Origin: Burkholderiaceae bacterium 16
Lineage (GTDB): Bacteria; Pseudomonadota; Gammaproteobacteria; Burkholderiales; Burkholderiaceae
Reading direction: 5' to 3'
DNA length: 64,000 nucleotides
Assembly: GCA_000955785.1 (NCBI GenBank)
Contig: JYOD01000104.1
Location: 52,515-116,514 of the forward strand
In this document: positions 17,938 through 28,806 of the stretch, in pieces
How positions within the stretch are numbered: position 1 is the stretch's first letter
How the letters are laid out: every line of letters begins with the position of its first letter
Translations under genes and position numbers: made by a program
Notes under the pieces: generated by a model
Seen by the model: only the letters and a program-made list of their open reading frames with translations
Told to the model about the DNA's origin: nothing
Database searches by the model: none

Positions 17938-17954
17938 AGGCTCGCTCAAGACAC

Positions 17955-17983
17955 GGCCGCAGATTCCTGCGGCCTTTTTTTCT
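17955..17983 (+). terminator. Rho-independent terminator after prmB
   Basis: GGCCGCAG, a 4-base loop and CTGCGGCC form an 8-bp stem followed directly by seven T residues. It lies 18 bases after the prmB stop and closes the dapC-prmB block. Confidence 0.9.
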
Positions 17984-18206
17984 TTGCAGCACCAACGGCG
18001 CTACCAACGGCGCTGCCGTTACGGCTCCGCGCAGTTTTCACGGATCAAAACCGGCGGAGGCGGCAACCAGCCTGACATGGAGGGGCCATGTCAGCTTTTG
18101 AGCGACCGCCCCCCGCGCAAAAGAACACCGTATGGCAAGGCAGTTCAACGGCCAACACCGATCAAACGGCGAGCGATCGCTGCCGCCGGATAGTTTGCCG
18201 ATACCA

Positions 18207-19286
18207 TCACCACCCCGCCAATCCCCTCAGCACCGCCTCCCTGACCTGCTCGACCACGCTCTCGCGCCAGTCATCCGTATCCCCATAAAAGGCATGCCAC
18301 ATCGCCTGCCGAATCAGGTTCCGCTGGCCTTCGTCCGCCTCGGGATGCAGGTGCAGCCAATGATCGCCACGTAATGCCTCCAGTACCTCGGTGACAGGCA
18401 AGGTGCCGAACTCAAGTGCGATGCCGTTGTACGCCAGCGTCGGCAAAGTCTCTGGCACGGCCATCCAGGCCATGCCGTTGAGATTGGCCGATGCCGACGA
18501 GCCGTCGTAGATCGAAGTGACATTGCTGCCCCAGATGGCGCGCACCTTGCCGATTTCCTCTTCGCGGTCCGGACCCATATAGATAGGCTCGCCGTAGCCC
18601 CAAGGCCCCAGACCGGTATGCAGGTCGATCCAGCGCAGGGCTTCGCGCCCGGCACCGAAGCGCGCCAGGACGCGGCGCAGCGTGTAGTTGCTCCACGTTG
18701 CCTTGTTGCCGCCGAAGAACAGCCCTTCAGGCGCCTGATACTGGCCGGCGCTCACCGCCGCCTGGTACCAGGACAAGCCCTTCTCGGCCACGGTCTTCAT
18801 CAGCGCCCCCTGGGCAGCCTCGGAAGGCGGCCACTGCTCGGGCAGCAGCATGGGCGCCACTTCGGCGTACGGCGCGTTCTCCGGCAAGGGCCTGGTGAAA
18901 TCCATGAAATTGCGGTTGAGGTCGACATTGTCCTCATTGACGCGCCGCATATGCGAGAAGCCGTAGGGATTGACCGCATGCACCATCAGCAGCGCCACGC
19001 CGGCATCGGCGCACGCCTGCAGCAACGCGGCGTCGCCCAGCATGGCGACCTGCGCCCCTGAACCGCAGAAACCCTCCACGCCATGCATGCCCGAAGTCAC
19101 CATCAGGAAGCGCCTGGCCTCGGCTTCGCCGACCCAGGCCGCATCCATGGCGAGTTCCTCGCCGGCGCTGCCGCGCTTGGTGGGATGGGGAAAATCGGTC
19201 AGCGTCGCGCCGGCGGCACGGGCGGCATCGCGGAATTTCTGCCTGGCTTCGGCATAGCTGCGGGAAAAGCTGGTGTGCAGGGACAT
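18207..19286 (-). CDS. DUF2817 / M14-like metallopeptidase
   Basis: A 359-residue protein of the DUF2817 group, related in fold to M14 zinc carboxypeptidases. Candidate zinc ligands sit in TSGMHGVEGFCG (His and Glu); the NEDNVDLNRNF segment is the carboxypeptidase-like N-R-N-F box; WIDLHTGLG carries the later His and ALEFGT the possible catalytic Glu. There is no signal peptide, so it is probably cytoplasmic. The substrate is unknown; peptide or amide hydrolysis is an inference. It lies just upstream, on the same strand, of an unknown gene, with a 95-base gap. Confidence 0.75.
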   Translation of the reverse strand: MSLHTSFSRSYAEARQKFRDAARAAGATLTDFPHPTKRGSAGEELAMDAAWVGEAEARRFLMVTSGMHGVEGFCGSGAQVAMLGDAALLQACADAGVALLMVHAVNPYGFSHMRRVNEDNVDLNRNFMDFTRPLPENAPYAEVAPMLLPEQWPPSEAAQGALMKTVAEKGLSWYQAAVSAGQYQAPEGLFFGGNKATWSNYTLRRVLARFGAGREALRWIDLHTGLGPWGYGEPIYMGPDREEEIGKVRAIWGSNVTSIYDGSSASANLNGMAWMAVPETLPTLAYNGIALEFGTLPVTEVLEALRGDHWLHLHPEADEGQRNLIRQAMWHAFYGDTDDWRESVVEQVREAVLRGLAGW

Positions 19287-19381
19287 GACAGCAGATTTCG
19301 CGCTTGGCGAGGAGTGAGGGTGCCGCTATTAAACGCCAACTTGCCTGCCAATGCCATCCGAAGCCACCCGAAGCCGGCCAG

Positions 19382-20206
19382 CTAGCCCTTTGCGCCCTTT
19401 GCGCCCTTTGCGCCCTTTGCGCCCTTGGGATCCGCCGGCGGGGTCTCGCGCAGCAACAGGGAGCGGAAGGCATGCGGATGCACCTGGATGCCGGCGGCGG
19501 CAATCTGTGCCGCGGACAGCACCAGATGCCGCGCCAACCAGTCATGGATGCTGCGCAGGAACCGGCGTTGCTCCAGCCGGTTGGAATCCCTGATCACACG
19601 CTCCAGCTTGACGTGGGCGGTGTAGACATCGAGCAGGTTGATACTCTTGAGCTTGGGCGGCGTGGTAGCGCTGCGCTCGATGGCGAGAATGCGCTTGACC
19701 TGGGCATCCGGCAGTTCGCCGCTATGTAAATAGACCTGATAGACCTCTTCCAGCGCCGGAAACCGCACGGTTGGCTGTACGCGAGGGACGCCAGCCACCT
19801 TCTCCATGCGCAGGACCAGGTAGCGGATGGCGGCCGCGCGACGCAGCGCGGCGTCGCCAGCCTTGCCGCCACGTCCGCCGCCGGCAGCGGCTCGCGCGCG
19901 CACCACGGCGGGGGTAGGCGCCTCGAATTCCTCGTTGTCCGCGGCGGTGGGCTCGGGCAGGGGCTGGCCCGCATCCCGCTCCGTGTAGTCGGGAACCAGG
20001 TCGAGCGAGCCCGGTTCAGCCAGCACGGCACGCGCGCAGGCTTCGCCGAAGGGGTGCTCGTGGCCCTGCGCGTCACGCAGGATATAGGCCTGCCCGTTGC
20101 CGAAGCCGTGATGCCGGCCACGGCCGACATGCTGCCGGCAGCGCGTGCCGGTTTCGACGAAATCCTTGCGTACGGGGGTCCAGCTCCCGTCGTTGACTGC
20201 GATCAT
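19382..20206 (-). CDS. Unknown protein with C-terminal Lys-Gly-Ala repeats
   Basis: A 274-residue product I do not recognise, from ATG 20206 (MIAVNDGSWTPVRKDFVETG). The N-terminal 70 residues are rich in His, Arg and Gly (CRQHVGRGRHHGFG) and could be a small beta domain. A Gly/Ala/Arg linker (about 120-145) follows, then a mostly helical C-terminal half (LRRAAAIRYLVLRMEKVAG; LKLERVIRDSNRLEQRRFL-type heptads) and a tail of four Lys-Gly units separated by Ala. There is no signal or membrane segment. The stop codon abuts a 9-bp repeat, so tail length may vary between strains. Confidence 0.6.
   Translation of the reverse strand: MIAVNDGSWTPVRKDFVETGTRCRQHVGRGRHHGFGNGQAYILRDAQGHEHPFGEACARAVLAEPGSLDLVPDYTERDAGQPLPEPTAADNEEFEAPTPAVVRARAAAGGGRGGKAGDAALRRAAAIRYLVLRMEKVAGVPRVQPTVRFPALEEVYQVYLHSGELPDAQVKRILAIERSATTPPKLKSINLLDVYTAHVKLERVIRDSNRLEQRRFLRSIHDWLARHLVLSAAQIAAAGIQVHPHAFRSLLLRETPPADPKGAKGAKGAKGAKG
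19386..19426 (-). repeat. 9-bp tandem repeat at the 3' end of a coding region
   Basis: Four perfect copies of CCCTTTGCG plus a partial fifth, directly before the stop codon on the minus strand. The period is three codons, so gain or loss of units would change only the number of Lys-Gly-Ala units. Confidence 0.9.
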
Positions 20207-20365
20207 GAATCTGCGTGTGCCTGCGGTTGCCCGCGCTTGCCGGTCCGGGCCGGTGCGCTGCGTGATGGATGCTGCGGGATGCTGCGAACGGCCCGCCACC
20301 TGCGGCGCGCCACCCGCTATTGTCCACCATCGCGCCAGCGCCGGCCATGCAGGCCGGCCAATGCC

Positions 20366-21178
20366 CTACTTCAGCATGAACGACATCGCCGACAGGCAGT
20401 TCAACATGCGCACGGCCGCCTGCACCGAGGCAGCCTCGAACACCAGCGTGACGCCGTCCATGCGCTCCAGCGTGGGCCACTGGCAAAACAGGTCGGCGAA
20501 CGCCGGGCTCTGGGTCTGCAGGCGGCAACGGATCGGGCCTTCGATCTTCAGGGGGCGCCCGTCCGCATTGCGCACCGCCAGTTCGGCGGCCGCCGCGATG
20601 GCCTCGCGCGAGGCGGCAGGCGACAGCGTGGTGCCGCTGCCGTTGCCGCCGGCTTCCTTGGTCTGCACATAGCGCACCCACGGCATCAGCGGGCGGGTTT
20701 CATTCACGAAGACATCGTCGCCGCTGGCGATCAGCACCGGCACGCCAAATTCGCCCGCCAGCGCGCCGTAGAGCCCGGCCTCGCCCAGTTCCTGCCCGTT
20801 GAGCCAGATACGGGCGAACGCGCCGCTGTTGATGGTGTGCGCCAGGATGCCGCGGCTCTGCGCGCGGCCGTGGTAGCCGATCATGAAGACGCCGTCGCAG
20901 CCCTGCACGCCGGCCATCATGCCCAGGTAACGCGGCTTGCCCAGCACCAGCCGCGCGCGTGGGTCGAGCTGGTCGGGGAGCAGGTTGCGAAAGCCACCGT
21001 GCGAATCGTTGACCAGCACATCGGTCGCGCCGCCCGCGAAGGCGCCCTGCACGGCGGCATTGGCCTCGGCCGTCATCCAGGCGCGGGCGCGTTCGTACTC
21101 GCCGTTGCCGGCACGCGTCTGCTCGGGATGGAAAACCCCGGCTACGCCTTCGATGTCGGTGGAAATCAGGATCTTCAT
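20366..21178 (-). CDS. dppA: M55-family D-aminopeptidase (DppA-like)
   Basis: Zinc aminopeptidase of the DppA family, which releases N-terminal D-amino acids such as D-Ala from peptides. 270 residues, matching Bacillus DppA in length and active site: STDIEGVAG (Asp8, Glu10), NDSHGG (His60), GYHGR (His103), ILAHT (catalytic His114) and Glu133. No signal peptide, so cytoplasmic. It is the last gene of the gsi-type operon, 13 bases after the P1 peptidase, consistent with intracellular hydrolysis of imported peptides. D-peptide specificity is inferred from the family. Confidence 0.88.
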   Translation of the reverse strand: MKILISTDIEGVAGVFHPEQTRAGNGEYERARAWMTAEANAAVQGAFAGGATDVLVNDSHGGFRNLLPDQLDPRARLVLGKPRYLGMMAGVQGCDGVFMIGYHGRAQSRGILAHTINSGAFARIWLNGQELGEAGLYGALAGEFGVPVLIASGDDVFVNETRPLMPWVRYVQTKEAGGNGSGTTLSPAASREAIAAAAELAVRNADGRPLKIEGPIRCRLQTQSPAFADLFCQWPTLERMDGVTLVFEAASVQAAVRMLNCLSAMSFMLK

Positions 21179-21191
21179 GGCTTGTGGAGAT

Positions 21192-22259
21192 TCAGTTCGT
21201 CGGTGCCGTGCGCTGCAGCCATTGCGGCAGCCCGGGCATCAGTTCGCGCAACGCGACACGCTGGTGCCCATCGCGGCCACGCACGGTTTCGGCCTGCCAC
21301 AGCGCATGCAGGATGGCCTGCTCAACGCTGTCGGCGGCGGCATGGAACAGCGCATCGAGCCTGGTTTCATGCAGCATGGCCAGCGCCGGCATGGACGCAC
21401 CGGCTTGCTGCGGCACGGTGTAGGCGGTGGAAAAAGCCAGCGCGATGTCGCCCGAACCGTGGCCGAATACCGAGCCGGTACGCGCCAGGCCCGCGCCCGC
21501 GCGTAGCGACAGGCGGCGCAACTGGCGGGCGTCGAGCGGCGCGTCGGTGGCGAGGATCATGATGATCGAGCCCTTCTCCGGCCCGCACTCCGCCGGCGCT
21601 TGCGTATGCGCCTTGAGCCGTTCTGCCAGCACGCCGCCAAGGCGCGCGCCGGCCACGGTGAAACTGGGCAAGGTGCCGAAGTTCGCCTGCACCAGCACGC
21701 CCACATGGTATTCGCCCGCCTGGCGGGACGCTGAGCCGATGCCGCCTTTCAGCCCGAACGACGACATGCCGCGCCCTGCCCCGACAGCGCCCTGCGCGAA
21801 ATCCACGCTGGCCGCGGCGCAAGCCTGCGCATAGTGCGCCTCCTGCACAGCCATCGCCTGTATGTCGTTCAGGTAGCCGTCATTGCACTCGAACACCAGC
21901 GGGTTGACCGTGGGCCAGGCGCGGCCGATCTCCGGGTTGGCTGCAATGGCCTGCCGGATCTGCGCCTGCGACAGCGCGCCCACGGCAAAGGTGTTGCTCA
22001 GCGCGATGGGCGTCTCCAGCACGCCGAGTTCTTCTACCTGCACCAGGCCCACGCTCTTGCCGAAGCCATTGAGCACGGTCGCGGCGGCCGGCACCTTGTC
22101 GGCGAACAGGTTGCCGCCGTGCGGCAGCACCACCGTCACGCCGGTCTGGCAGGCACCGTCTGCCAGCGTGCACTGGCCGACCGTCACCCCCGGCACGTCG
22201 GTGACGCTGTTGCGCGCGCCGGCTGGCAACGCACCGATATGCGGCATGCATCCGGACAT
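21192..22259 (-). CDS. P1-family aminopeptidase (DmpA-type, self-processing)
   Basis: Ntn-hydrolase-like aminopeptidase of 355 residues. DmpA/BapA enzymes cleave L- or D-N-terminal residues and beta-peptides after autocatalytic splitting at Gly-Ser. The site is visible at Gly230-Ser231 (GPEKGSIIMILATDAPL), with the family N-terminus ITDVPGVTVG-like (SVTDVPGVTVGQCTL) and the SSFGLKGGIGSASR block. It lies between gsiD (13-base gap) and dppA (13-base gap). Whether it acts on beta-, D- or normal peptides cannot be told from sequence. Confidence 0.88.
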   Translation of the reverse strand: MSGCMPHIGALPAGARNSVTDVPGVTVGQCTLADGACQTGVTVVLPHGGNLFADKVPAAATVLNGFGKSVGLVQVEELGVLETPIALSNTFAVGALSQAQIRQAIAANPEIGRAWPTVNPLVFECNDGYLNDIQAMAVQEAHYAQACAAASVDFAQGAVGAGRGMSSFGLKGGIGSASRQAGEYHVGVLVQANFGTLPSFTVAGARLGGVLAERLKAHTQAPAECGPEKGSIIMILATDAPLDARQLRRLSLRAGAGLARTGSVFGHGSGDIALAFSTAYTVPQQAGASMPALAMLHETRLDALFHAAADSVEQAILHALWQAETVRGRDGHQRVALRELMPGLPQWLQRTAPTN

Positions 22260-22272
22260 CTGCGTGCGTTCC

Positions 22273-23190
22273 TTAGCGCCGGTCGATCTTCGGATCCAGC
22301 GCGTCGCGCAGGCCGTCGCCCAGCAGGTTGAACGCCAGCACGGTCAGGAAAATGGCAAGGCTGGGGAAGATCGCCACGTGCGGCGCGGTCACCATGTCGG
22401 CGCGGGCTTCATTGAGCATCGCGCCCCACTCCGGCGTGGGCGGCTGCGCGCCCAGCCCGAGGAAAGACAGGCTGGCCGCGGTGATGATCGAGGTACCGAT
22501 ACGCATCGAGAAATACACCACGATGGACGAGATGGTTCCCGGCAGGATGTGCCGCATCAGGATGGTGAAGTCGGATGCGCCGATGCTGCGCGCGGCTTCC
22601 ACATAGGTCAGGCGCTTGAGCATCAGCGTATTGCCGCGCACCAGGCGGGCAAAGGCCGGGATGCTGAACACCGCCACCGCGAAGATCACGTTGGTCATGC
22701 CGTTGCCGAGGATGGCCACGATGCCGATCGCCAGCAGGATGCCGGGGAAAGCGAAGAGGACGTCGGAGATACGCATCACGATGCGGTCCCACCAACCCTC
22801 GTAGTAACCGGCCAGCAAACCCAGCACGGTACCGACGATGGCGCCGATGATGACCGAAAAGAAGCCTGCCGCCAGCGAGATGCGGGCGCCGGCCAGGATG
22901 CGGCTGAAAATATCGCGCCCGAGCGAATCGACGCCGAACCAGTGCGCGGCGGAGGGGCCGGCATTGAGCGCGTCATAGTCGAAGAAATTCTCCGGGTCGT
23001 AAGGCACCAGGTGCGGCGCGAGGACCGCCACCGCCACCAGCAGCAGCACGAACACGCCGGCGCCGAGCGCCAGGTGCTGCTTGCGGAATTTGCGCCAGAA
23101 CTCGGTCCAGGGCGTACGCACGGCTTCTTGCGTGGCGGCTGCGGCCGGGATGGCGTTGTCGCCGTTGGCGGGCGTCGAAAGCTGGGTCAT
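22273..23190 (-). CDS. gsiD: Peptide ABC transporter permease, GsiD/DppC type
   Basis: Inner-membrane permease of 305 residues for a peptide or glutathione importer. It has a cytoplasmic N-terminus, about six transmembrane segments, a DppC-type extracytoplasmic loop (HWFGVDSLGRDIFSRILAGAR) and the EAA loop (EAARSIGASDFTILMRHILPG) that contacts the ATPase. It follows gsiC after 11 bases. The length matches E. coli GsiD (303). Confidence 0.92.
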   Translation of the reverse strand: MTQLSTPANGDNAIPAAAATQEAVRTPWTEFWRKFRKQHLALGAGVFVLLLVAVAVLAPHLVPYDPENFFDYDALNAGPSAAHWFGVDSLGRDIFSRILAGARISLAAGFFSVIIGAIVGTVLGLLAGYYEGWWDRIVMRISDVLFAFPGILLAIGIVAILGNGMTNVIFAVAVFSIPAFARLVRGNTLMLKRLTYVEAARSIGASDFTILMRHILPGTISSIVVYFSMRIGTSIITAASLSFLGLGAQPPTPEWGAMLNEARADMVTAPHVAIFPSLAIFLTVLAFNLLGDGLRDALDPKIDRR

Positions 23191-23201
23191 GCCGGCCTCA
23201 C

Positions 23202-24122
23202 TTACTTGTAACGAATGGCGGGGTTGATGACGGTGTACAGCACGTCGACCACCAGGTTGATCAGGATGAACTCGAGCGAGAACAGCAGCACCTCGGCCTG
23301 GATGACCGGGTAGTCGCGCATCTCGACCGCGTCCACCAGCAGGCGTCCGAGGCCAGGCCAGTTGAACACCTTCTCCACCACGATCGAGCCGCCCAGCAGG
23401 AAGCCGAACTGCAGGCCCATCATGGTCACCACGGGAATCATGGCGTTGCGCAGGCAGTGCTTGGCCACCACCAGGAACTCGCCCACGCCCTTGGCGCGCG
23501 CGGTGCGCACGAAATCCTCGTTCAGCACTTCAACGAAGGAGGCGCGGGTGAAGCGGGCCATCACGGCGGCCACCGCGGCGCCCAGCGTGATGGACGGCAA
23601 GATGTAGTGCTTCCAGGTATCGGCGCCGATCGACGGCAGCCAGCCCAGCTGCACCGAGAACACTTCCATCAGCAGCATGCCGAGCGCGAAGGCGGGAAAG
23701 GAAATGCCCGACACCGCCAGCGTCATGCCGAAACGGTCGGGCCAGCGATTGCGCCAGACCGCAGAACTGATCCCGATCACCATGCCGAAGATCACTGCCC
23801 ACACCATCGAGGCCAGCGTCAGGTACAGCGTCGGCATGAAGCGGTCGCCGATTTCCTCGCTGACCGGGCGCTTGGTGCGCAGCGAATTGCCGAACTCCCA
23901 GCGCAGGGCGTTCGAGAAGAAGTTCACGAACTGCTCGGGCAGCGGCTTGTCCAGGCCGAGATCGCGGCGCACCAGTTCCACCGTGGCCTGGTCAGCCTCG
24001 GGGCCGGCCGCGAGCCGGGCGGGATCGCCCGGCAACAGGTGGACGAACAGGAACACCAGCACTGCCACGATCAGCAATGTGGGGATCACGCCCAGGAATC
24101 GTTTAAGAAAGTAGTTCAGCAT
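23202..24122 (-). CDS. gsiC: Peptide ABC transporter permease, GsiC/DppB type
   Basis: Inner-membrane permease of 306 residues, the usual length for GsiC. It starts MLNYFLKRFLGVIPTLLIVAVLVFLFVHLLPGDPA with the DppB-type first helix and P-G-D-P motif, and has the EAA loop (ARAKGVGEFLVVAKHCLRNAMIPV). ATG 24122 is chosen because this N-terminus is conserved in the family; a longer upstream frame is spurious. It is separated from gsiB by 159 bases containing a stem-loop, the widest gap in the operon. Confidence 0.93.
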   Translation of the reverse strand: MLNYFLKRFLGVIPTLLIVAVLVFLFVHLLPGDPARLAAGPEADQATVELVRRDLGLDKPLPEQFVNFFSNALRWEFGNSLRTKRPVSEEIGDRFMPTLYLTLASMVWAVIFGMVIGISSAVWRNRWPDRFGMTLAVSGISFPAFALGMLLMEVFSVQLGWLPSIGADTWKHYILPSITLGAAVAAVMARFTRASFVEVLNEDFVRTARAKGVGEFLVVAKHCLRNAMIPVVTMMGLQFGFLLGGSIVVEKVFNWPGLGRLLVDAVEMRDYPVIQAEVLLFSLEFILINLVVDVLYTVINPAIRYK

Positions 24123-24229
24123 GAAGCACCGGATGATTAGAGACCGCGGGCCGCCCGCCCTGCCCCCGCATCTGTGGGCAGGCGGCCGTGCACGGCTTAC
24201 TGCGCTGTACTGCAAAGCGATGGCTGGGA

Positions 24230-24260
24230 GCGTGGCGCCTGCTTGTGGGACGCGCCACGC
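24230..24260 (-). promoter_or_regulatory. Intercistronic stem-loop between gsiB and gsiC
   Basis: A 9-bp perfect stem (GCGTGGCGC / GCGCCACGC) with a 13-base loop, no U-tract, 21 bases after the gsiB stop in the mRNA direction. In ABC operons such hairpins often stabilise the binding-protein message or reduce expression of the permeases; that role here is inference. Confidence 0.45.
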
Positions 24261-24281
24261 GTCGTGCCGATACGCTTACTC

Positions 24282-25829
24282 TTACTGCTTGATATCGATC
24301 TCGTCGAAGCTGAACGAACCGTCGGGCATCACGTAGGCGCCGGTCAGGCGCTTGGCGCGCGCGAACAGCACCTTCTCGGTCACCAGGAAGGCCCAGGGCG
24401 CATCCTTCCAGATGTGTTCCTGCGCATCCTTGTACAGGCGGGCCTTCTCGCCGCGGTCGGTGGTGCGCAGCGCACCGGCGATGTCGGCGTCGACCTGGTC
24501 GTTCTTGTAGTAGGCGGTGTTCAGCAGCTTGGGCGGCATCGACTCGGAAGCCAGCAGCGGGCGCAGCGCCCAGTCCGACTCGCCGGTCGACGACGACCAG
24601 CCCACGTAGTACATGCGCACCCCGGCGTCTTCCGGCTTCTGCACGCTCTCCACCTTCTCCACGCGCTGGCCGGCTTCGAGCGCCTGCACCTGCGCCTTGA
24701 TGCCGACCTGCTGCAACTGCTGCTGCACGAACTGGATCACCTTCTGCGCGGTGGTGTGGTTGTAGGCGGACCACAGCGTGGTCTCGAAGCCGTTCGGGTA
24801 GCCGGCTTCCTTCAGCAGCGCGCGCGCCTTGGCCGGGTCATACGGCCACGGGCCCAGCTTCTCGGCATAGTCCACGCCCGCGGGCACCACGCCATCGGAC
24901 GGCGTGGCGTAGCCGGCAAACGCGACCTTGGCCAGCGCTTCCTTGTTGATGGCGTAATTGATGGCCTGGCGCACCTTCGGGTCGTTGAACGGCTTGACCA
25001 TGGTGTTCATGGTCAGGTAGCGCTGGATGATCGACGGCGAGGCGATCAGGTCCACCTTGGGGTTGCCCTTGAGCACGGCCGCCTGCTCGAACGGAATGCT
25101 GAAGGCAAAGTCCGCTTCGCCGGTCTGCATGATGGCGGCGCGAGTGTTGTTGTCCACCACCGGCTTCCAGGTGATGGTGTCGATCTTGGGATAGCCGGTC
25201 TTCCAGAAACCGGCGAACTTCTTGCCTTTCAGGTGATCGGGCTGTTTCCACTCCACGAACTCGAACGGGCCGGTGCCGACCGGGTGGAAGGCGATGTCCT
25301 TGCCGTATTTCTGTAGCGCGGCGGGCGAGATCATCACGGCGGACGGGTGGGCCAGCACGTTGATGAACGGCGAGAACGGCTCCTTCAGCGTGACCTTGAC
25401 GGTGTTGGCGTCGACCACGTCGGTCTTGGCCACGCGGTTGAACAGCGTGTAGCGCTTGAGCTTGTTGGCCGGGTTGGTGACGCGGTCGAAATTGGCCTTG
25501 ACGGCGGCGGCATCGAAGGTGGTGCCGTCGTGGAACTTCACGTTCTTCTTCAGCTTGATGGTGTACGTCAGGCCGTCCTTGCTGGCTTCATAGCTCTCGG
25601 CCAGCACGTTGATCAGCTTCATGTCCTTGTCGAAGCCAAACAGGCCCTGGTAGAAGGACTTGGTGGCAGCTTGCGACAGCGTGTCGTTGGCGTCGTACGG
25701 GTCGAGCGTGGTGAAGGTGGAGTACACCGCCATCACGGCATCCTTGGCGGCAAAGGCGGGACCTGCGCCGAGCGCGGCCAGGGCCAGGCCACCGGCGATC
25801 AGCTTCGAAGGGACCAAACGGGACATCAT
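24282..25829 (-). CDS. gsiB: Periplasmic peptide-binding protein, GsiB type
   Basis: Cluster-C solute-binding protein that delivers peptide or glutathione to the permeases. 515 residues from ATG 25829 with a clear signal peptide MMSRLVPSKLIAGGLALAAL ending ...PAFA before AKDAV. The SBP-5 signature region (LAESYEASKDGLTYTIKLKKN, then VKFHDGTTFDA) is present. AAGGAG lies 5 bases before 25829 and 8 before the adjacent ATG 25826, so either may be used. It is downstream of the fused ATPase with a 38-base gap. Ligand specificity cannot be read; the operon suggests isoaspartyl- or gamma-glutamyl-type peptides. Confidence 0.93.
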   Translation of the reverse strand: MMSRLVPSKLIAGGLALAALGAGPAFAAKDAVMAVYSTFTTLDPYDANDTLSQAATKSFYQGLFGFDKDMKLINVLAESYEASKDGLTYTIKLKKNVKFHDGTTFDAAAVKANFDRVTNPANKLKRYTLFNRVAKTDVVDANTVKVTLKEPFSPFINVLAHPSAVMISPAALQKYGKDIAFHPVGTGPFEFVEWKQPDHLKGKKFAGFWKTGYPKIDTITWKPVVDNNTRAAIMQTGEADFAFSIPFEQAAVLKGNPKVDLIASPSIIQRYLTMNTMVKPFNDPKVRQAINYAINKEALAKVAFAGYATPSDGVVPAGVDYAEKLGPWPYDPAKARALLKEAGYPNGFETTLWSAYNHTTAQKVIQFVQQQLQQVGIKAQVQALEAGQRVEKVESVQKPEDAGVRMYYVGWSSSTGESDWALRPLLASESMPPKLLNTAYYKNDQVDADIAGALRTTDRGEKARLYKDAQEHIWKDAPWAFLVTEKVLFARAKRLTGAYVMPDGSFSFDEIDIKQ

Positions 25830-25867
25830 CGATTCTCCTTGGGAAATTCTTCGGTTCATGCTTAGGT

Positions 25868-27757
<1,890 letters not shown>

Positions 27758-27847
27758 TGGGCCCCCTTAGTGCCTAGGTTGATGCTTTGCTTGTTGCTCT
27801 GCTTTGTGCTTTGCCTGGTGCGATGCGGATGTCGTGCCCTGGCACGC

Positions 27848-28801
27848 TCACCCGTAGATCCACACATTGGCCGCTTCGCCCACCCGGGCGAAACCGCGGT
27901 ACATGCCTTCGGTGTTGAAGGGCAGCGTGACGTTGCCTTCGCGGTCCACCGCGATCAGGCCGCCGCGTCCGTTGATGGCGGGCAGCTTGTCCATCACCAC
28001 CCGGCGCGCGGCTTCCTCCAGCGGCAGGCCGGCGTAGCGCATCTGCGCCGCCACGTCGTAGGCGGCCACCGTGCGGATGAACATTTCGCCGGTACCGGTG
28101 GTGGAAACCGCGGCCACGTCGTCGGCAAAGCAGCCGGCGCCGACGATGGGCGTATCGCCCACCCGGCCCACCTGCTTGTTGGTAACGCCGCCGGTGGAGG
28201 TCGCCGCGGCGAGGCGCCCTTGCGCGTCGAACGCAACGGCCCCTACCGTGCCGAACTTGTTGTCCGGGTCGATCGGCTCGGCGGCCAGCGTGGCGGCATC
28301 GTGGTCCAGCAGGGTCATGCCGCTGGCGGCGCGGGCGCGTTCCCACTGATCGGTGCGCGCCTGCGTGAAGTAGTAGCCGGGCGCGACAAGCTCCAGGCCC
28401 TGCGCTTGCGCAAATGACTCTGCGCCCTCGCCGGCGAACAGCACGTGCTCGCTCTTTTCCATGACCGCGCGCGCGGCCAGCACCGGATTGCGCAGCCGCT
28501 TGACACAGGCCACGGCGCCAGCGCCCAGCGTGGCGCCGTCCATGATGGCGGCGTCCAGCTCATAGGTACCGGCGTGGGTCAGCACGGCGCCCTTGCCAGC
28601 ATTGAACAGCGGGCAATCCTCAAGCAGCCGCACGGCCTCGGTCACGGCGTCGAGCGCGCTGCCGCCATCGGCCAGCACACGCTGGCCGGCTTCAAGCACG
28701 GCGCTGAGCGCGGCGGTGTATTCGGCCTCCTTGGCGGGGTTCATGGCGGCACGGGTGATGGTGCCGGCGCCGCCGTGGATGGCGATGACTGGGGTGTTCA
28801 T
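27848..28801 (-). CDS. iaaA: Isoaspartyl peptidase / L-asparaginase
   Basis: Ntn-hydrolase that self-cleaves into two subunits and removes isoaspartyl residues from dipeptides, with asparaginase side activity. 317 residues from ATG 28801 (MNTPVIAIHGGAGTI). The self-cleavage site is Gly184-Thr185 in NKFGTVGAVA, making Thr185 the nucleophile; the GDTPIVGAG and STTGTGE substrate-loop motifs are present. It starts 5 bases after the regulator stop. E. coli has iaaA directly before gsiABCD, and the same order here supports the functional link. Confidence 0.95.
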   Translation of the reverse strand: MNTPVIAIHGGAGTITRAAMNPAKEAEYTAALSAVLEAGQRVLADGGSALDAVTEAVRLLEDCPLFNAGKGAVLTHAGTYELDAAIMDGATLGAGAVACVKRLRNPVLAARAVMEKSEHVLFAGEGAESFAQAQGLELVAPGYYFTQARTDQWERARAASGMTLLDHDAATLAAEPIDPDNKFGTVGAVAFDAQGRLAAATSTGGVTNKQVGRVGDTPIVGAGCFADDVAAVSTTGTGEMFIRTVAAYDVAAQMRYAGLPLEEAARRVVMDKLPAINGRGGLIAVDREGNVTLPFNTEGMYRGFARVGEAANVWIYG

Positions 28802-28806
28802 TGGAT

